A DNA stretch of 64,000 nucleotides from Prevotellaceae bacterium KH2P17 (GCA_900199655.1 FZRE01000015.1:30526-94525); one strand, 5' to 3'; positions 32,702 through 43,185 are shown, counted from the stretch's first letter. A program made the numbers and translations. Notes: generated from the letters alone by a model not told the origin.

Positions 32702-35539
32702 ATGAAGGACAACGACAAGCATACAGACGACGAGACAACGGGAAGGGAACTGCCTGCCGACGATGCCGGCCTGAACGGGGCCGACGGCGGGGCTGCAGAG
32801 ACCGCTGACGAGGCATCGGCAGCCGAAGAGGCCGGCGATGCCGACACCGACCGGCACTCTGACTACACACCTGCCAACAGGTTCGATGCCTCGGCCGTGC
32901 ACCACCTATCGGGCATGTACAAGAACTGGTTCCTCGACTATGCCAGCTACGTGATACTGGAACGTGCCGTGCCTCATATAGGCGACGGACTGAAACCCGT
33001 GCAGCGGCGCATCCTGCACACCATGAAGCGTATGGACGACGGCCGCTACAACAAGGTTGCCAACATAGTGGGCGAAACCATGAAGTTCCACCCCCACGGC
33101 GATGCCTCTATCGGCGACGCCCTCGTGCAGCTGGGACAAAAGGACCTGCTCATCGACACCCAGGGCAACTGGGGCAACATACTGACCGGCGACCGCGCCG
33201 CAGCACCACGCTACATCGAGGCCAGGCTCTCCAAGTTTGCACTCGATACGGTGTTCAACCCCAAGACTACAGTGTGGCAACTCTCCTACGACGGGCGCAA
33301 CAAGGAGCCCGTCACGCTGCCCGTTAAGTTCCCCCTGCTGCTTGCACAGGGCGCAGAAGGCATCGCGGTTGGCCTGAGTTCGAAGATTCTTCCGCACAAC
33401 TTCAACGAGATATGCGATGCGGCAATCAGCTACCTCAAGGGCGAGGAGTTCCATCTTTACCCCGACTTTCCCACCGGGGGAGCCATTGACGTGAGCAAAT
33501 ACAACGACGGACAGCGCGGCGGAGTTGTCAAGGTGAGGGCCAAAGTGGAGAAACTGGACAGCAAGACGCTGGTTATCCGGGAGATTCCTTTTGGCAAGAC
33601 GGCCGAGAGTCTGCAGGACTCAATCCTCAAAGCGGTAGACAAAGGCAAGATAAAGGTGCGCCGCGTGGACGACATGACGGCCTCGGAAGTGGAGATACAG
33701 GTGCATCTGGCGCCCGGAGTGAGCTCCGACAAGACCATTGATGCACTCTACGCGTTCACCGACTGCGAGGTTAACATCTCGCCGAACTGCTGCGTCATAG
33801 AGGACAACAAGCCCTGTTTTCTCACCGTGAGCGACATGTTGCGCCACTCCACCGACAGCACCATGGGGCTGCTGCGCCAGGAGCTGCTCATCCGCAAGGG
33901 CGAACTGGAGGAGCAACTCTTCTTTGCCTCGCTCGAAAAGATATTCATCGAAGAGCGCATCTACAAGGACAAGAAGTTCGAGGAGGCCAGGAACATCGAC
34001 CTCGTGGTGCAGTACATAGACTCACGGCTGGAGCCTTTCAAGCCGTCGTTCATCCGCGAGGTGACGCGCGACGACATCCTTCGGCTGCTCGAAATCAAGA
34101 TGCAGCGCATCCTGAAGTTCAACAAGGACAAGGCCAACGACCTCATTGCGCGGACCAAGAAGGAGATAGCAGGCATAGAGCACGACCTGAAGCACATGAC
34201 CGATGTTACCGTTAACTGGTTCAGCTACTTAAAAGAGAAGTACGGAAAAGCCTATCCGCGCAAGACCGAAATCCGCTCCTTTGACACCATAGAGGCAACT
34301 AAAGTGGTGGAAGCGAACGAGAAACTCTACATTAACCGGCAGGACGGGTTCATCGGAACGGGCCTGAAGAAGGACGAATTCATCAGCAACTGCTCCGATA
34401 TTGACGACATTATCATCTTCTACAAGGATGGTAAATACAAGATAATACGCGTTGCCGAGAAGATATTCGTGGGCAAGAACATCCTCTGGGTGCAGGTTTT
34501 CAAGAAGAACGACAAGCGCACCATCTACAATGCTGTGTACCGCGACGGCAAGCAGGGCAACTATTACATGAAGCGGTTCAACGTTACCAGCATGACGCGC
34601 GACCGCGAGTACGACCTCACGCAGGGCAAGCCGGGCTCGCGGGTGCTGTACTTCACGGCCAATCCCAACGGCGAGGCAGAGGTCATCAAGGTAACTCACG
34701 AGCCCAACCCGAAGCGCAGGAGCGACCACATCTTCATGGAGCGCGACTTCTCCAAGGTTGCCATCAAGGGCCGCGGGGCCAAGGGCGTGCTCCTGACCAA
34801 GCGCCCCGTGCACCGCATCTCGCTAAAGAGTCACGGCCATTCTACGCTCGGCGGCCGCAAGGTTTGGTTCGACCCGGACGTCAGAAGACTGAATTACGAG
34901 GAGCACGGACGCTTCCTCGGCGAGTTCAACGATACCGACTCCATCCTCATTATCCTTGCAAACGGCGACTTCTACCTCTCCGATTTCGACATCAACAACC
35001 ACTACGAGGACAACATCCGCACCATAGAAAAATGGCTTCCGGAGAAAGTCTGGACGGCTGTTCTCTTCGATGCCGACAACCAGAACTATCCTTACGTGAA
35101 GCGGTTCCTCATGGACGCCACCAAGAGACACCAGAACTACCTCGGCGAAAACCCTGACAGCAGGCTCGTGATGCTTACCGACCAGCCCCACCCTCGCATC
35201 AACGTAACCTTCGGGGGCAACGATGCAAGCCGCCCGCCAATGGAAATCGACCTCGAAGAGTTTATTGCCGTAAAGGGCTTCAAGGCCAAAGGCAAGCGCC
35301 TCTCTACATGGGAGATTGACTCCATTGAGCTGCAGGAGCCGGCTCCGGAACCCGAAACCGAGGACGAAGAAGCCGACGACAGCCACGAGGGAGACGACGA
35401 AGAACAAGCTACAGAACCCGTTACGGCCGAGCCGGAAGAGAACTTCGACCCCGATGCAGGCAAAAGCGAGGAGCAGGTAGCTAACGAAATAACCGGTCAA
35501 CTTGATTTGTTTGCCGATGAAGACCTTGAGAACAATTAG
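32702..35539 (+). CDS. parC: DNA topoisomerase IV subunit A
   Basis: The breakage-reunion subunit of topoisomerase IV, which separates daughter chromosomes. It has 945 residues. The catalytic Arg-Tyr pair is in APRYIEARLSKFA (Tyr171), and FHPHGDASIGDALV precedes it. The N-terminus carries an extra acidic tail of about 60 residues (Ala/Asp/Glu-rich), and the C-terminus ends in another acidic stretch (PETEDEEADDSHEGDDEE). Both tails are presumably disordered. The body, with TLPVKFPLLLAQGAEGIAVG and a beta-pinwheel (residues about 530-850), matches Bacteroidetes ParC rather than GyrA. Its last 23 nt overlap the next gene. Confidence 0.93.
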   Translation: MKDNDKHTDDETTGRELPADDAGLNGADGGAAETADEASAAEEAGDADTDRHSDYTPANRFDASAVHHLSGMYKNWFLDYASYVILERAVPHIGDGLKPVQRRILHTMKRMDDGRYNKVANIVGETMKFHPHGDASIGDALVQLGQKDLLIDTQGNWGNILTGDRAAAPRYIEARLSKFALDTVFNPKTTVWQLSYDGRNKEPVTLPVKFPLLLAQGAEGIAVGLSSKILPHNFNEICDAAISYLKGEEFHLYPDFPTGGAIDVSKYNDGQRGGVVKVRAKVEKLDSKTLVIREIPFGKTAESLQDSILKAVDKGKIKVRRVDDMTASEVEIQVHLAPGVSSDKTIDALYAFTDCEVNISPNCCVIEDNKPCFLTVSDMLRHSTDSTMGLLRQELLIRKGELEEQLFFASLEKIFIEERIYKDKKFEEARNIDLVVQYIDSRLEPFKPSFIREVTRDDILRLLEIKMQRILKFNKDKANDLIARTKKEIAGIEHDLKHMTDVTVNWFSYLKEKYGKAYPRKTEIRSFDTIEATKVVEANEKLYINRQDGFIGTGLKKDEFISNCSDIDDIIIFYKDGKYKIIRVAEKIFVGKNILWVQVFKKNDKRTIYNAVYRDGKQGNYYMKRFNVTSMTRDREYDLTQGKPGSRVLYFTANPNGEAEVIKVTHEPNPKRRSDHIFMERDFSKVAIKGRGAKGVLLTKRPVHRISLKSHGHSTLGGRKVWFDPDVRRLNYEEHGRFLGEFNDTDSILIILANGDFYLSDFDINNHYEDNIRTIEKWLPEKVWTAVLFDADNQNYPYVKRFLMDATKRHQNYLGENPDSRLVMLTDQPHPRINVTFGGNDASRPPMEIDLEEFIAVKGFKAKGKRLSTWEIDSIELQEPAPEPETEDEEADDSHEGDDEEQATEPVTAEPEENFDPDAGKSEEQVANEITGQLDLFADEDLENN

Positions 35540-36341
35540 CCTCTGTGCCCTGCTCACGCTGCTTGCTGCTGCCGTGAGCGCACAGGAAACGGCGCAGCAA
35601 GCCCGCACCATCACCAATGCAAAGATGCTGGGCGTGGCCCATGCCAACATTCTTGACACGTATCTGTCGCCCGAGGAGTATGCAGGCCCCGAGCTGCGCT
35701 ACATCTCCCACACCGTGAGGGAGAAGGAGCACAGCCGCCTGATGCGCGAAATCATACACCAGGGCAGCTTTGCCTACACCGACAACCGGGCGGGCAAGGG
35801 CCGCGAGATGGCAGGAAGCTACAACTTCCAGTACGGCTTCCACTACCGTGCTCTTGACATGCAGCTGGGCCCGGGACAGCTTACGCTCAGCGCGGGGGGC
35901 AATGCCGACCTCAATCTCGGCTTCATCTACAACACCCGCAACTCCAATAATCCGGCCCAGGCCCGCGCCTTTTTCAACATCACTCCTACAATGGTGGCCG
36001 CTTACCGGTTCACAATAAAGAACCACCCTCACACCTTGTGCTATGAACTCGGCGTGCCGCTGTTGGGAGTGATGTTCTCTCCAAACTACGGACAGTCGTA
36101 CTACGAGATTTTCTCCGAGGGCAACTACGACCACAACATCGTGCCAACAGGCCTCTGGAATGCCCCGAGCATGCGCCAGCTGCTTACCTACGACTTCCCC
36201 CTTTGGCACGCCACGGTGCGCGTGGGCTACCTGGGCGACTACCAGCAGGCCCGCGTAAACCACCTGAAAAACCACATCTACACCCACGCCCTGGTGCTGG
36301 GCATCGTCCGGAAGTTCAGCTTAGCCAAGCTCCAACCATGA
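35517..36341 (+). CDS. DUF3316-like secreted protein
   Basis: A 274-residue protein with signal peptide (LLTLLAAAVSAQ). I associate the layout with the DUF3316 family of Bacteroidales: SHTVREKEHSRLMREIIHQGSF, then a barrel-like series of strands ending GIVRKFSLAK. The repeated amphipathic strands (YNFQYGFHYRALDMQLG, GNADLNLGFIYNT) suggest an outer-membrane barrel. The start overlaps parC by 23 nt, chosen because it gives a good signal peptide; a Met further up would break it. The stop overlaps the next start (ATGA), so translation is coupled. Confidence 0.7.
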   Translation: MKTLRTISLCALLTLLAAAVSAQETAQQARTITNAKMLGVAHANILDTYLSPEEYAGPELRYISHTVREKEHSRLMREIIHQGSFAYTDNRAGKGREMAGSYNFQYGFHYRALDMQLGPGQLTLSAGGNADLNLGFIYNTRNSNNPAQARAFFNITPTMVAAYRFTIKNHPHTLCYELGVPLLGVMFSPNYGQSYYEIFSEGNYDHNIVPTGLWNAPSMRQLLTYDFPLWHATVRVGYLGDYQQARVNHLKNHIYTHALVLGIVRKFSLAKLQP

Positions 36342-37354
36342 AAACGCTCCGCTCACTTCTCGCTTTCGGCCTCATGCTCACGGCCCTTTACCTGACCACT
36401 TCCTGCGTTCAGGAAGACGAATATGCCAACAATCCGCAGGGCAACTTTGAGGCCCTGTGGCGCATTATGGATGAGCATTACTGCTTCTTCGAGCAGAAAG
36501 GCGTCGACTGGAACGAGGTGCACGACCGCTACTCGCGCCAGATTGACGCCGGGATGAGCGAAACGCAGGAGTTTGAAGTGCTTACCAACATGCTGGCCGA
36601 GCTGAAGGACGGCCACGTGAACATCTATTCAAGCTTCGACGTGGCGCGCAACTGGAGCTGGCAGGAGAACTATCCGGCCAACGTATCGGACACACTGCTG
36701 CGCAAATACCTCGGCACCGACTATCGCATCTCAAGCGGAATGCGCTACCGCATGCTCGATGACAACACCGGATACCTGCGCTGCAGCTCCTTCGAAGGCG
36801 CGATGGGCGAAGGAAACCTGGACGACATTTTCTCCTACCTGCTGCCCTGCAACGGCCTCATCATCGACCTGCGCGGCAACAGCGGCGGCATGATAACCAG
36901 CGCCGAGCAGCTGGCCGCCCGCTTTACCAACGAGGAAACGCTCGTGGGCTACATGCAACACAAAACCGGAAAGGGGCACTCCGACTTCTCCGACATGGCC
37001 CCGCAGCGCATCAAACCCTCAAAAGGCATACGCTGGCAGAAGCCAGTCGTGGTGCTTACCAACCGCCAGGTGTACAGCGCGGCCAATGAGTTCGTGAAGT
37101 ACATGAAGTGCTTTCCGCTCGTCAGCATCGTAGGTGACAGAACCGGAGGCGGCGCCGGCATGCCCTTCTCCAGCGAGCTGCCGAACGGCTGGGGCATACG
37201 TTTCTCGGCCTGCCCCATGTACGACGCCGACAAGCAGAGCACCGAGTTCGGCATCGACCCCGACCACCACGTGGCCTTGTCGCAGGTAGATTTGCTCATG
37301 GGTTACGACACCCTGATAGAATACGCCCGCAACCTCATCCGCCAAAAGCCATAG
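36338..37354 (+). CDS. S41-family (tail-specific) protease lipoprotein
   Basis: A 338-residue predicted lipoprotein (lipobox TTSC, Cys23) of the C-terminal processing peptidase family. The N-terminal EALWRIMDEHYCFFEQKGVDW and the DLRGNSGGMITSAEQLAARF segment are typical. The likely nucleophile Ser is in VYSAANEFVKYM, followed by DRTGGGAGMP and the closing strands. It has no clear PDZ domain, unlike CtpA. Such proteins in Bacteroidetes trim surface or periplasmic proteins. It overlaps the DUF3316-like gene by 4 nt and ends the parC operon. Confidence 0.85.
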   Translation: MKTLRSLLAFGLMLTALYLTTSCVQEDEYANNPQGNFEALWRIMDEHYCFFEQKGVDWNEVHDRYSRQIDAGMSETQEFEVLTNMLAELKDGHVNIYSSFDVARNWSWQENYPANVSDTLLRKYLGTDYRISSGMRYRMLDDNTGYLRCSSFEGAMGEGNLDDIFSYLLPCNGLIIDLRGNSGGMITSAEQLAARFTNEETLVGYMQHKTGKGHSDFSDMAPQRIKPSKGIRWQKPVVVLTNRQVYSAANEFVKYMKCFPLVSIVGDRTGGGAGMPFSSELPNGWGIRFSACPMYDADKQSTEFGIDPDHHVALSQVDLLMGYDTLIEYARNLIRQKP

Positions 37355-37439
37355 ACCGCCCGCCCCATTGCAGGCCCTCCGCAGCCCTGCTGCCATGCGG
37401 CAGCCGCCGCCGACATGGCCGCAAATTTAGCGATAAATA

Positions 37440-37471
37440 TTTGGCCGTGAGGCAAAAAAAGGCTAACTTTG
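37440..37471 (+). promoter_or_regulatory. Promoter of tRNA-Leu
   Basis: TTTG (37440-37443), 20 bp, TAACTTTG (37464-37471), with the tRNA beginning 10 nt later. Confidence 0.8.
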
Positions 37472-37481
37472 CACCCGCAAA

Positions 37482-37566
37482 GCGCCCGTGGCGGAATTGG
37501 TAGACGCGTTAGACTTAGGATCTAATTGTTCACGCAGTGCAGGTTCGAGTCCTGTTGGGCGCACCA
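37482..37566 (+). tRNA. tRNA-Leu (anticodon TAG)
   Basis: The acceptor stem GCGCCCG pairs with TGGGCGC (one G-T). The D-arm reads GGCGGAATTGGTAGACGCG. The anticodon loop is CTTAGGA (anticodon TAG, reading CUA/CUN). The long variable arm typical of Leu (TTGTTCACGCAG) is present, then the T-arm GGTTCGAGTCC and an encoded CCA end. Its own promoter precedes it. Confidence 0.95.
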
Positions 37567-37585
37567 CAACAACACAATGATGATG

Positions 37586-37628
37586 AAAGCGTTATGAGAA
37601 GCGGCGAGTTTCTCATAACGCTTTTTCT
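37586..37628 (+). terminator. Terminator of tRNA-Leu
   Basis: AAAGCGTTATGAGAA pairs with TTCTCATAACGCTTT, followed by T-rich CTTTTTC. Confidence 0.8.
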
Positions 37629-37711
37629 TTATCCCTTGCTTGCAAGGGGGCAGAAAGGGCGCCGGCGGGTGCCGGAAGCGGCAGGGTTGAGGGGCTGAAG
37701 ATGGTTATCGG

Positions 37712-37781
37712 GAACTTTCGACAAGTGTCGCACATATCTGCGACAGGTGTCGAACAATCGTGCGACACTTGTCGAAAGTTC
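37712..37781 (+). repeat. 70-bp palindromic intergenic element, copy C
   Basis: Same ends as the other copies. In this copy both arms carry AAGTG where copies B and D have ACTTG, so the pairing is kept although the bases differ. It lies between the tRNA-Leu terminator and the converging asd gene. The rest of the 37629-37976 gap shows no gene. Confidence 0.85.
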
Positions 37782-37976
37782 GCGATAGATACCTTCAAGC
37801 TTCCGGAACGGGGATTTCGGAGACCTGAAACAAGACGAAAAGGAGGGTGGAAAGACAGATTCCGCGACGATGAGGATGCCGTTGCTGCCGGCTGCAGCAG
37901 GCGAGTGAACGCAGAAAGGCTTGGCTGCCGGAGCGGGTTCCGGTGCAGCCAAGCCTTTGTCATCCTGACGATGCAA

Positions 37977-38990
37977 CTACTTTACGTTGCCTGTCTTGAG
38001 CAGATATTCGGCTATCTGCACGGCGTTGAGTGCCGCGCCCTTGCGTATCTGGTCGCCGGTGAGCCAGAGGGTCATGCCGTTGTCCGAGGCCAAGTCCTTG
38101 CGCACGCGGCCCACGTACACGTCGTCGTGGCCGGCGCTCTCCAGCGGCATGGGGTAGATGTAGTGCTGCGGGTCGTCTTTCAGGGTAACGCCGGGGGCTT
38201 TGGCGAGGGCCTGGCGCACCTCCTCTACGGTGAGGGGGCGCTCTGTCTCGAACCATACGCTCTCCGAATGGGAGCGCAGCGACGACACGCGAACGCAGGT
38301 GGCCGAGGTGCGGACGTCGCTGTGCATAATCTTGCGCGTCTCGTTGAACATCTTCATCTCTTCCTTTGTGTAGTCGTTCTCGGTCATTTTGTCAATCTGC
38401 GGAATGACGTTGTAGGCCAGCTGATGGGGGAACTTGCTCACCGTTTTCACCTCTCCTGTCTCCACCATCTCGCGGTATTGCTGCTCCAGTTCGCGCATGG
38501 CGGCCGCTCCGGCGCCGCTGGCGCTCTGGTAGCTGGAAACGTGTATCTTCCTGATATGCGAGAGGCGGTCGATGGGGTTGAGCACTACCACCATCATGAT
38601 GGTGGTGCAGTTGGGGTTTGCTATGATGCCGCGGGGGCGCTGCAGGGCGTCGTCGGGATTGATTTCGGGCACCACCAGGGGCACGTCGTCGCACATGCGG
38701 AAGGCGCTGCTGTTGTCTATCATCACGCAGCCGTGGCGGGTGATGGTTTCTGCAAACTCCTCGGAGGTGCTTCCGCCGGCCGAAACGAAGGCGATGTCGA
38801 TATCCTTGAAGTCGTCGTTATGCTGCAACAACTTGACCTGATAGTCCTTGCCGCGGAAGTTATAACTGCGTCCGGCGCTTCGCTCCGAACCAAAGAGAAC
38901 CATGTCATCCATAGGGAATTCGCGCTCTGCAAGTATGCGGAGGAACTCCTGACCCACGGCACCACTGGCGCCAACGATTGCTACTTTCAT
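37977..38990 (-). CDS. asd: Aspartate-semialdehyde dehydrogenase
   Basis: Makes aspartate semialdehyde, the branch point to lysine/diaminopimelate, threonine and methionine. The 337-residue protein starts with the NADP-binding [20 protein letters not shown]. The active-site Cys128 is in [24 protein letters not shown] is the usual following segment, and [13 protein letters not shown] contains the catalytic His. The start is the Met before [18 protein letters not shown] element (39028-39035, minus strand) lies about 40 nt upstream. Monocistronic. Confidence 0.95.
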   Translation of the reverse strand: MKVAIVGASGAVGQEFLRILAEREFPMDDMVLFGSERSAGRSYNFRGKDYQVKLLQHNDDFKDIDIAFVSAGGSTSEEFAETITRHGCVMIDNSSAFRMCDDVPLVVPEINPDDALQRPRGIIANPNCTTIMMVVVLNPIDRLSHIRKIHVSSYQSASGAGAAAMRELEQQYREMVETGEVKTVSKFPHQLAYNVIPQIDKMTENDYTKEEMKMFNETRKIMHSDVRTSATCVRVSSLRSHSESVWFETERPLTVEEVRQALAKAPGVTLKDDPQHYIYPMPLESAGHDDVYVGRVRKDLASDNGMTLWLTGDQIRKGAALNAVQIAEYLLKTGNVK

Positions 38991-39181
38991 TTTAGACTCT
39001 GATGTTTTAAAATACAATTATCAGTTGCAAAATTACAAAAATATCATAACTCACAACCCTCAATCATCAACTTTTTAGTACCTTTGCACAAAAATAAGGA
39101 GCCGCTGCAGCCTCTCCGCGGAGCCAGCTCCGTGCGGGCAAGAGGGTGCAACCACTCTGCGAACCAAATACCGGAGCCCAG

Positions 39182-41311
39182 ATGTTCGACATATCCCGTT
39201 ACTTTCCCATCACTGACCCTACGCTGATATTCTTCGTAGTGCTGCTGATTATCCTGTCGGCACCTATCATCATGGGCAAGCTCCGCATTCCCCACATCAT
39301 CGGAATGGTGCTGGCGGGCGTGCTGGTGGGCAGGTACGGGCTCAACATCTTGCAGCGCGACGCCTCTTTCGAGCTGTTCGGAAAGGTGGGACTGTACTAC
39401 ATCATGTTCCTGGCTGCACTGGAGCTGGACATGGAAGGGGTACGTAAGAACATGGCGCGCATGACGGTTTTCGGGCTGCTCACGTTCCTCATTCCCTTCT
39501 GCCTTACGTGGTTCATGGGTATCCATCTGCTCCATTACTCCATGATGGCATCCCTGCTGCTGGCCTGCATCATGGCTTCCAACACGCTCATAGCCTACCC
39601 CATTGTGGGCAGATACGGCATACAGCGCAAGCCGAGCGTCATGTTGAGCGTCGGTTCGTCGATGATTTCGCTGCTGCTGGCACTGGTTTTCCTGGCTACT
39701 CTTGTGGCTGCCAACGGCAACGAGGCCGGTTTTTCGTTCTGGGTGCTGTTCATCCTCAAGTTTGCCCTGTACTGCGCAGGGCTCATCTGGGCCATTCCGC
39801 GGCTCACGCGGTGGTTCCTCAGGCGCTACAGCGACGCCGTGATGCAGTTCATCTTCGTGCTTTCCATGCTCTTCCTGAGTGCCGCCCTGTCGGAGATGAT
39901 TGGCCTGGAAGGCATCTTCGGAGCCTTTCTCTCGGGTCTGATACTCAACCGCTTCATCCCTCATGTATCTCCGTTGATGAACCGTATCGAGTTTATCGGC
40001 AACGCGCTCTTCATCCCCTACTTCCTCATCGGCGTGGGTATGCTCATCAATGTGCGCATTCTGTTCCAGGGAGGAGGCATCCTGTGGGTTGTGTTCTGCA
40101 TCGTGCTGTTCGGCACCTTGGGCAAAGCCATCGCGGCTTACGTGGCCGCCATGCTGTTCCGCATGCCCGTATCGTCGGGCAACATGATGTTCGGCCTCAC
40201 CTCGGCCCATGCCGCCGGCGCCATTGCCATGGTGATGGTGGGCATGAAACTGGAAACTTCGCCGGGCCATTACCTGGTGAGCGACGACATGCTCAACGGC
40301 GTTATCATCATGATTTTGTTTACTTGCATCATCTCGACGCTCGTTACCGAGAACGCCGCCAAGCAGATTATCCTGCGCGACAAGGAGTTTCCGAGCAACG
40401 AGGAGCCCGACAAGGACGACGAGCGAGTGCTCATTCCGGTCAAGTATCCCGAGTATGCAAACCGGCTGGTGAACCTTGCCATCCTGATGCGCAACCCCAA
40501 GTTGAGCAACAACATGGTGGCACTGAACGTGGTGTACGACGACATGAACATGCGCAAGAACCAGGAGGCGGGCCGTCGCATACTGGACATGGTGACGCAG
40601 TATGCCGCAGCTGCCGACGTGAAGATGGCCACCCAGGTGCGCATTGCGGCCAACATAGCCAACGGCATCAAGCATGCGTTCAAGGAGTTTCAGGCTTCCG
40701 AAATCCTTATCGGCATGCACATGCACCGCAATGTGTCGCCTAAGTTCTGGGGAGAGTTCCACCAGAGCCTCTTCAACGGACTGAACCGGCAGATTATCAT
40801 GGCCCGACTGAACCAGCCGCTCAGCACTTTGCGGCGCATACAGGTGGCCGTTCCGTCGCGCGCCCAGTACGAGCCGGGCTTCTACCGCTGGCTGGAGAGG
40901 CTGGCAAGGCTGGCGGAGAACCTGGAATCACGTATCCAGTTCCACGGCCGAACGGACACACTGGCCCTCATCAACGAGTTTATACGGAACCGGCATGCCG
41001 ACGTCAGGGCCGAATACATCGGCATGCAGCACTGGAACGAACTGCCTAAGCTGGCCGGAACGATAGCCTCCGACCACCTCTTCGTGGTGGTTACGGCGCG
41101 CAAGGGAACCGTTTCGTACAAGTCGGCGCTGGAGAGCTTGCCCGACGAAATCACCAAGTACTTCAACGGCAAGAACCTCATGATTATCTTCCCCGACCAG
41201 TTCGGCGACGCCATGGACACCATGACCTTTGCCGAACCGCAGCATCAGGAGGAGCAGAGTGCCTACGAGGTGCTGCGCGACTGGCTGCACCGCAAGCTGC
41301 GCAGGCCGTAG
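39182..41311 (+). CDS. CPA2-type cation:proton antiporter with C-terminal UspA-like region
   Basis: A 709-residue protein. Residues about 15-390 are a CPA2 Na+/H+ exchanger with a dozen membrane segments (PTLIFFVVLLIILSAP, HIIGMVLAGVLVG, LFLSAALSEMIGLEGIFGAFLSG, FGLTSAHAAGAIAM). The cytoplasmic rest (about 395-709) contains VLIPVKYPEYANRLVNLAILMRNP and IGMHMHRNVSPKFWGEFHQSL. These resemble two universal-stress-protein folds that may sense nucleotides. It probably exchanges Na+ or K+ for protons. Start at MFDISRY, after a TACCTTTG element (39079-39086). lolD follows 39 nt later. Confidence 0.88.
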   Translation: MFDISRYFPITDPTLIFFVVLLIILSAPIIMGKLRIPHIIGMVLAGVLVGRYGLNILQRDASFELFGKVGLYYIMFLAALELDMEGVRKNMARMTVFGLLTFLIPFCLTWFMGIHLLHYSMMASLLLACIMASNTLIAYPIVGRYGIQRKPSVMLSVGSSMISLLLALVFLATLVAANGNEAGFSFWVLFILKFALYCAGLIWAIPRLTRWFLRRYSDAVMQFIFVLSMLFLSAALSEMIGLEGIFGAFLSGLILNRFIPHVSPLMNRIEFIGNALFIPYFLIGVGMLINVRILFQGGGILWVVFCIVLFGTLGKAIAAYVAAMLFRMPVSSGNMMFGLTSAHAAGAIAMVMVGMKLETSPGHYLVSDDMLNGVIIMILFTCIISTLVTENAAKQIILRDKEFPSNEEPDKDDERVLIPVKYPEYANRLVNLAILMRNPKLSNNMVALNVVYDDMNMRKNQEAGRRILDMVTQYAAAADVKMATQVRIAANIANGIKHAFKEFQASEILIGMHMHRNVSPKFWGEFHQSLFNGLNRQIIMARLNQPLSTLRRIQVAVPSRAQYEPGFYRWLERLARLAENLESRIQFHGRTDTLALINEFIRNRHADVRAEYIGMQHWNELPKLAGTIASDHLFVVVTARKGTVSYKSALESLPDEITKYFNGKNLMIIFPDQFGDAMDTMTFAEPQHQEEQSAYEVLRDWLHRKLRRP

Positions 41312-41350
41312 GACGGCTGCCGCAAACAAAGAACGAAAACATCAAGAGAT

Positions 41351-42034
41351 ATGATAACAATCAGCAATATCACCAAGAGCTTCGGCTCGCTGCAGGTGCT
41401 CAAGGGCATAGACCTGCAGGTACGCAAGGGCGAAGTGGTGAGTATCGTAGGCCCGAGCGGTGCCGGCAAGACCACTCTCCTGCAGATTATGGGCACGCTC
41501 GACAGGCCCGCCGGCGGCCGGATAGAGATTGACGGCACCGACGTGAGCCAGCTCTCGACCGACAGGTTGAGCGACTTCCGCAACCGGCATCTGGGCTTCG
41601 TGTTCCAGTTCCACCAGCTGCTGCCCGAGTTCTCGGCGCTGGAAAACGTCATGATACCGGCCTACATTGCCGGCAGCTCGCACGCCCAGGCCAAGAAGCG
41701 GGCCCTGGAACTGCTGGATTTCATGGGACTGAAGGACCGCGCCAACCACAAACCCAACGAGCTCTCGGGCGGAGAGAAGCAGCGGGTGGCCGTGGCCAGG
41801 GCGCTTGTTAATAACCCCGCGGTCATCCTGGCCGATGAACCATCGGGCTCGCTCGACACGAGGAACAAGGCCGAACTGCACCAGCTGTTCTTCGACCTGC
41901 GTGACCGCTTCGGCCAAACCTTCGTCATCGTGACCCACGACGAGGGCCTCGCGGCACTCACCGACCGCACCATACACCTCAAGGACGGCCTCATTACCCA
42001 CACCACAACACGCCAAGACAAGGAGGAAATATGA
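41351..42034 (+). CDS. lolD: LolD-type ABC transporter ATP-binding protein
   Basis: A 227-residue ABC ATPase of the LolD/MacB group: Walker [15 protein letters not shown]-loop [19 protein letters not shown], signature [15 protein letters not shown], Walker [13 protein letters not shown], and H-loop VTHDEG. LolD powers extraction of lipoproteins from the inner membrane for transport to the outer membrane. The permease subunits are not adjacent, which is common in Bacteroidetes. The last 4 nt overlap the next gene. Confidence 0.9.
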   Translation: MITISNITKSFGSLQVLKGIDLQVRKGEVVSIVGPSGAGKTTLLQIMGTLDRPAGGRIEIDGTDVSQLSTDRLSDFRNRHLGFVFQFHQLLPEFSALENVMIPAYIAGSSHAQAKKRALELLDFMGLKDRANHKPNELSGGEKQRVAVARALVNNPAVILADEPSGSLDTRNKAELHQLFFDLRDRFGQTFVIVTHDEGLAALTDRTIHLKDGLITHTTTRQDKEEI

Positions 42035-42870
42035 ACACCATCAAGCTGGGCGACTACAACCGCCTGACCATTACGAAAGAAGTTGACTTCGGACTCTACC
42101 TCGACGGTGGCGACGAAGGCGAAATCCTGCTCCCCAAGCGATATGTACCGCAGTCGTACCGGATAGGCGACGAGCTGGAAGTTTTCATCTACCTGGACCA
42201 GGACGAGCGGCTCGTGGCCACCACGGAGACGCCGCTGGCCAAGGTGGGCGACTTCGCCTATCTGGCCTGCTCGTGGGTGAACGAGTACGGAGCGTTCCTC
42301 GACTGGGGGCTCATGAAGGACCTCTTCTGCCCTTTCCGCGAGCAGAAACGCCGCATGGAGATAGGCCAGAAGTACATCGTCTACGTGTACATTGACCCCG
42401 AAAGCTACCGCATCGTGGCCTCGGCCAAGGTAGAACACTTCCTCTCCGACGACTTTCCGCCCTACCGGCGCGGCGATGCCGTAGACCTGCTGATATGGCA
42501 GAAGACCGAACTGGGCTTCAAGGTGATAGCCGACAACAGGTTCCAAGCGCTGGCGTACGATGACCAGATATTCAAATACGTGCACACCGGAGACCGCATG
42601 CAGGGCTACATTGCGGCCGTGAGGCCCGACGGCAAGATTGACGTAACCCTGCAGCCCGCCGGCCGACAGCAGACACTCGACTTTGCAGAGGTGCTCCTCC
42701 AATACCTCAAAGACAACGGCGGCTTCTGCGATTTGGGCGACAAGAGCGACGCGGAGGACATCAAGCGCCGCTTCCAGGTGAGCAAGAAGGTGTACAAACG
42801 GGCCGTAGGCGACCTCTACAAGCGCAAGCTCATCAGCATCACCGACGACGGAATACATCTCCTTAGTTAG
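42031..42870 (+). CDS. S1-domain RNA-binding protein of the CvfB/YitL family
   Basis: A 279-residue protein with repeated S1-like OB folds and a C-terminal winged helix. The first unit starts [30 protein letters not shown], the second has [22 protein letters not shown], the third [23 protein letters not shown]. The end ([25 protein letters not shown]) matches the wHTH of CvfB. CvfB binds RNA and affects virulence gene expression in Gram-positives; its role here is unknown. Overlaps lolD by 4 nt. Confidence 0.88.
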   Translation: MNTIKLGDYNRLTITKEVDFGLYLDGGDEGEILLPKRYVPQSYRIGDELEVFIYLDQDERLVATTETPLAKVGDFAYLACSWVNEYGAFLDWGLMKDLFCPFREQKRRMEIGQKYIVYVYIDPESYRIVASAKVEHFLSDDFPPYRRGDAVDLLIWQKTELGFKVIADNRFQALAYDDQIFKYVHTGDRMQGYIAAVRPDGKIDVTLQPAGRQQTLDFAEVLLQYLKDNGGFCDLGDKSDAEDIKRRFQVSKKVYKRAVGDLYKRKLISITDDGIHLLS

Positions 42871-42871
42871 G

Positions 42872-43185
42872 GAATTGATAATTGATAATTGATAATGGAC
42901 AATGGATAATTATGATTAGTTATAATTGAGAATTGATAATGGACAATTGATAATTATGATTAGTTATAATTGAGAATTGATAATGGACAATTTATAATTA
43001 TGATTAGTCCGAATTGAGAATGTAGCTTGATTGTGTAACAGCACGAAATCAACTATCCATCCTCCCCAACAAAGCCAATCATAATTGTCAATTGTCCATT
43101 TTCAATTCTCAATTACCCCATTCTCAATTCTCAATTATAACTAATCATAATTATCAATTGTCCATTATCAATTCTCAATTAGCCA
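42872..43185. repeat. AT-rich low-complexity repeat tract, second copy
   Basis: The same words as at 13669-13998 (AATTGATAAT, ATGGACAATTG, ATTATGATTAG) occur first in one strand sense and then, after about 43075, as complements (CAATTGTCCATT, CAATTCTCAATTA). The arms could pair. The rest of the 42871-43637 gap is another repeat (43311-43475) and unrecognised sequence. Confidence 0.7.

Noticed and set aside
33060..33130. Quinolone-resistance change in ParC (HPHGDASIGD)
   Set aside because: The residues at the usual resistance positions appear to be the normal Bacteroidetes ParC sequence, so no resistance can be claimed.
39044..40762. 572-residue open frame on the minus strand
   Set aside because: Entirely opposite the antiporter gene, His/Gln-rich without domain pattern; a shadow of a GC-rich gene.
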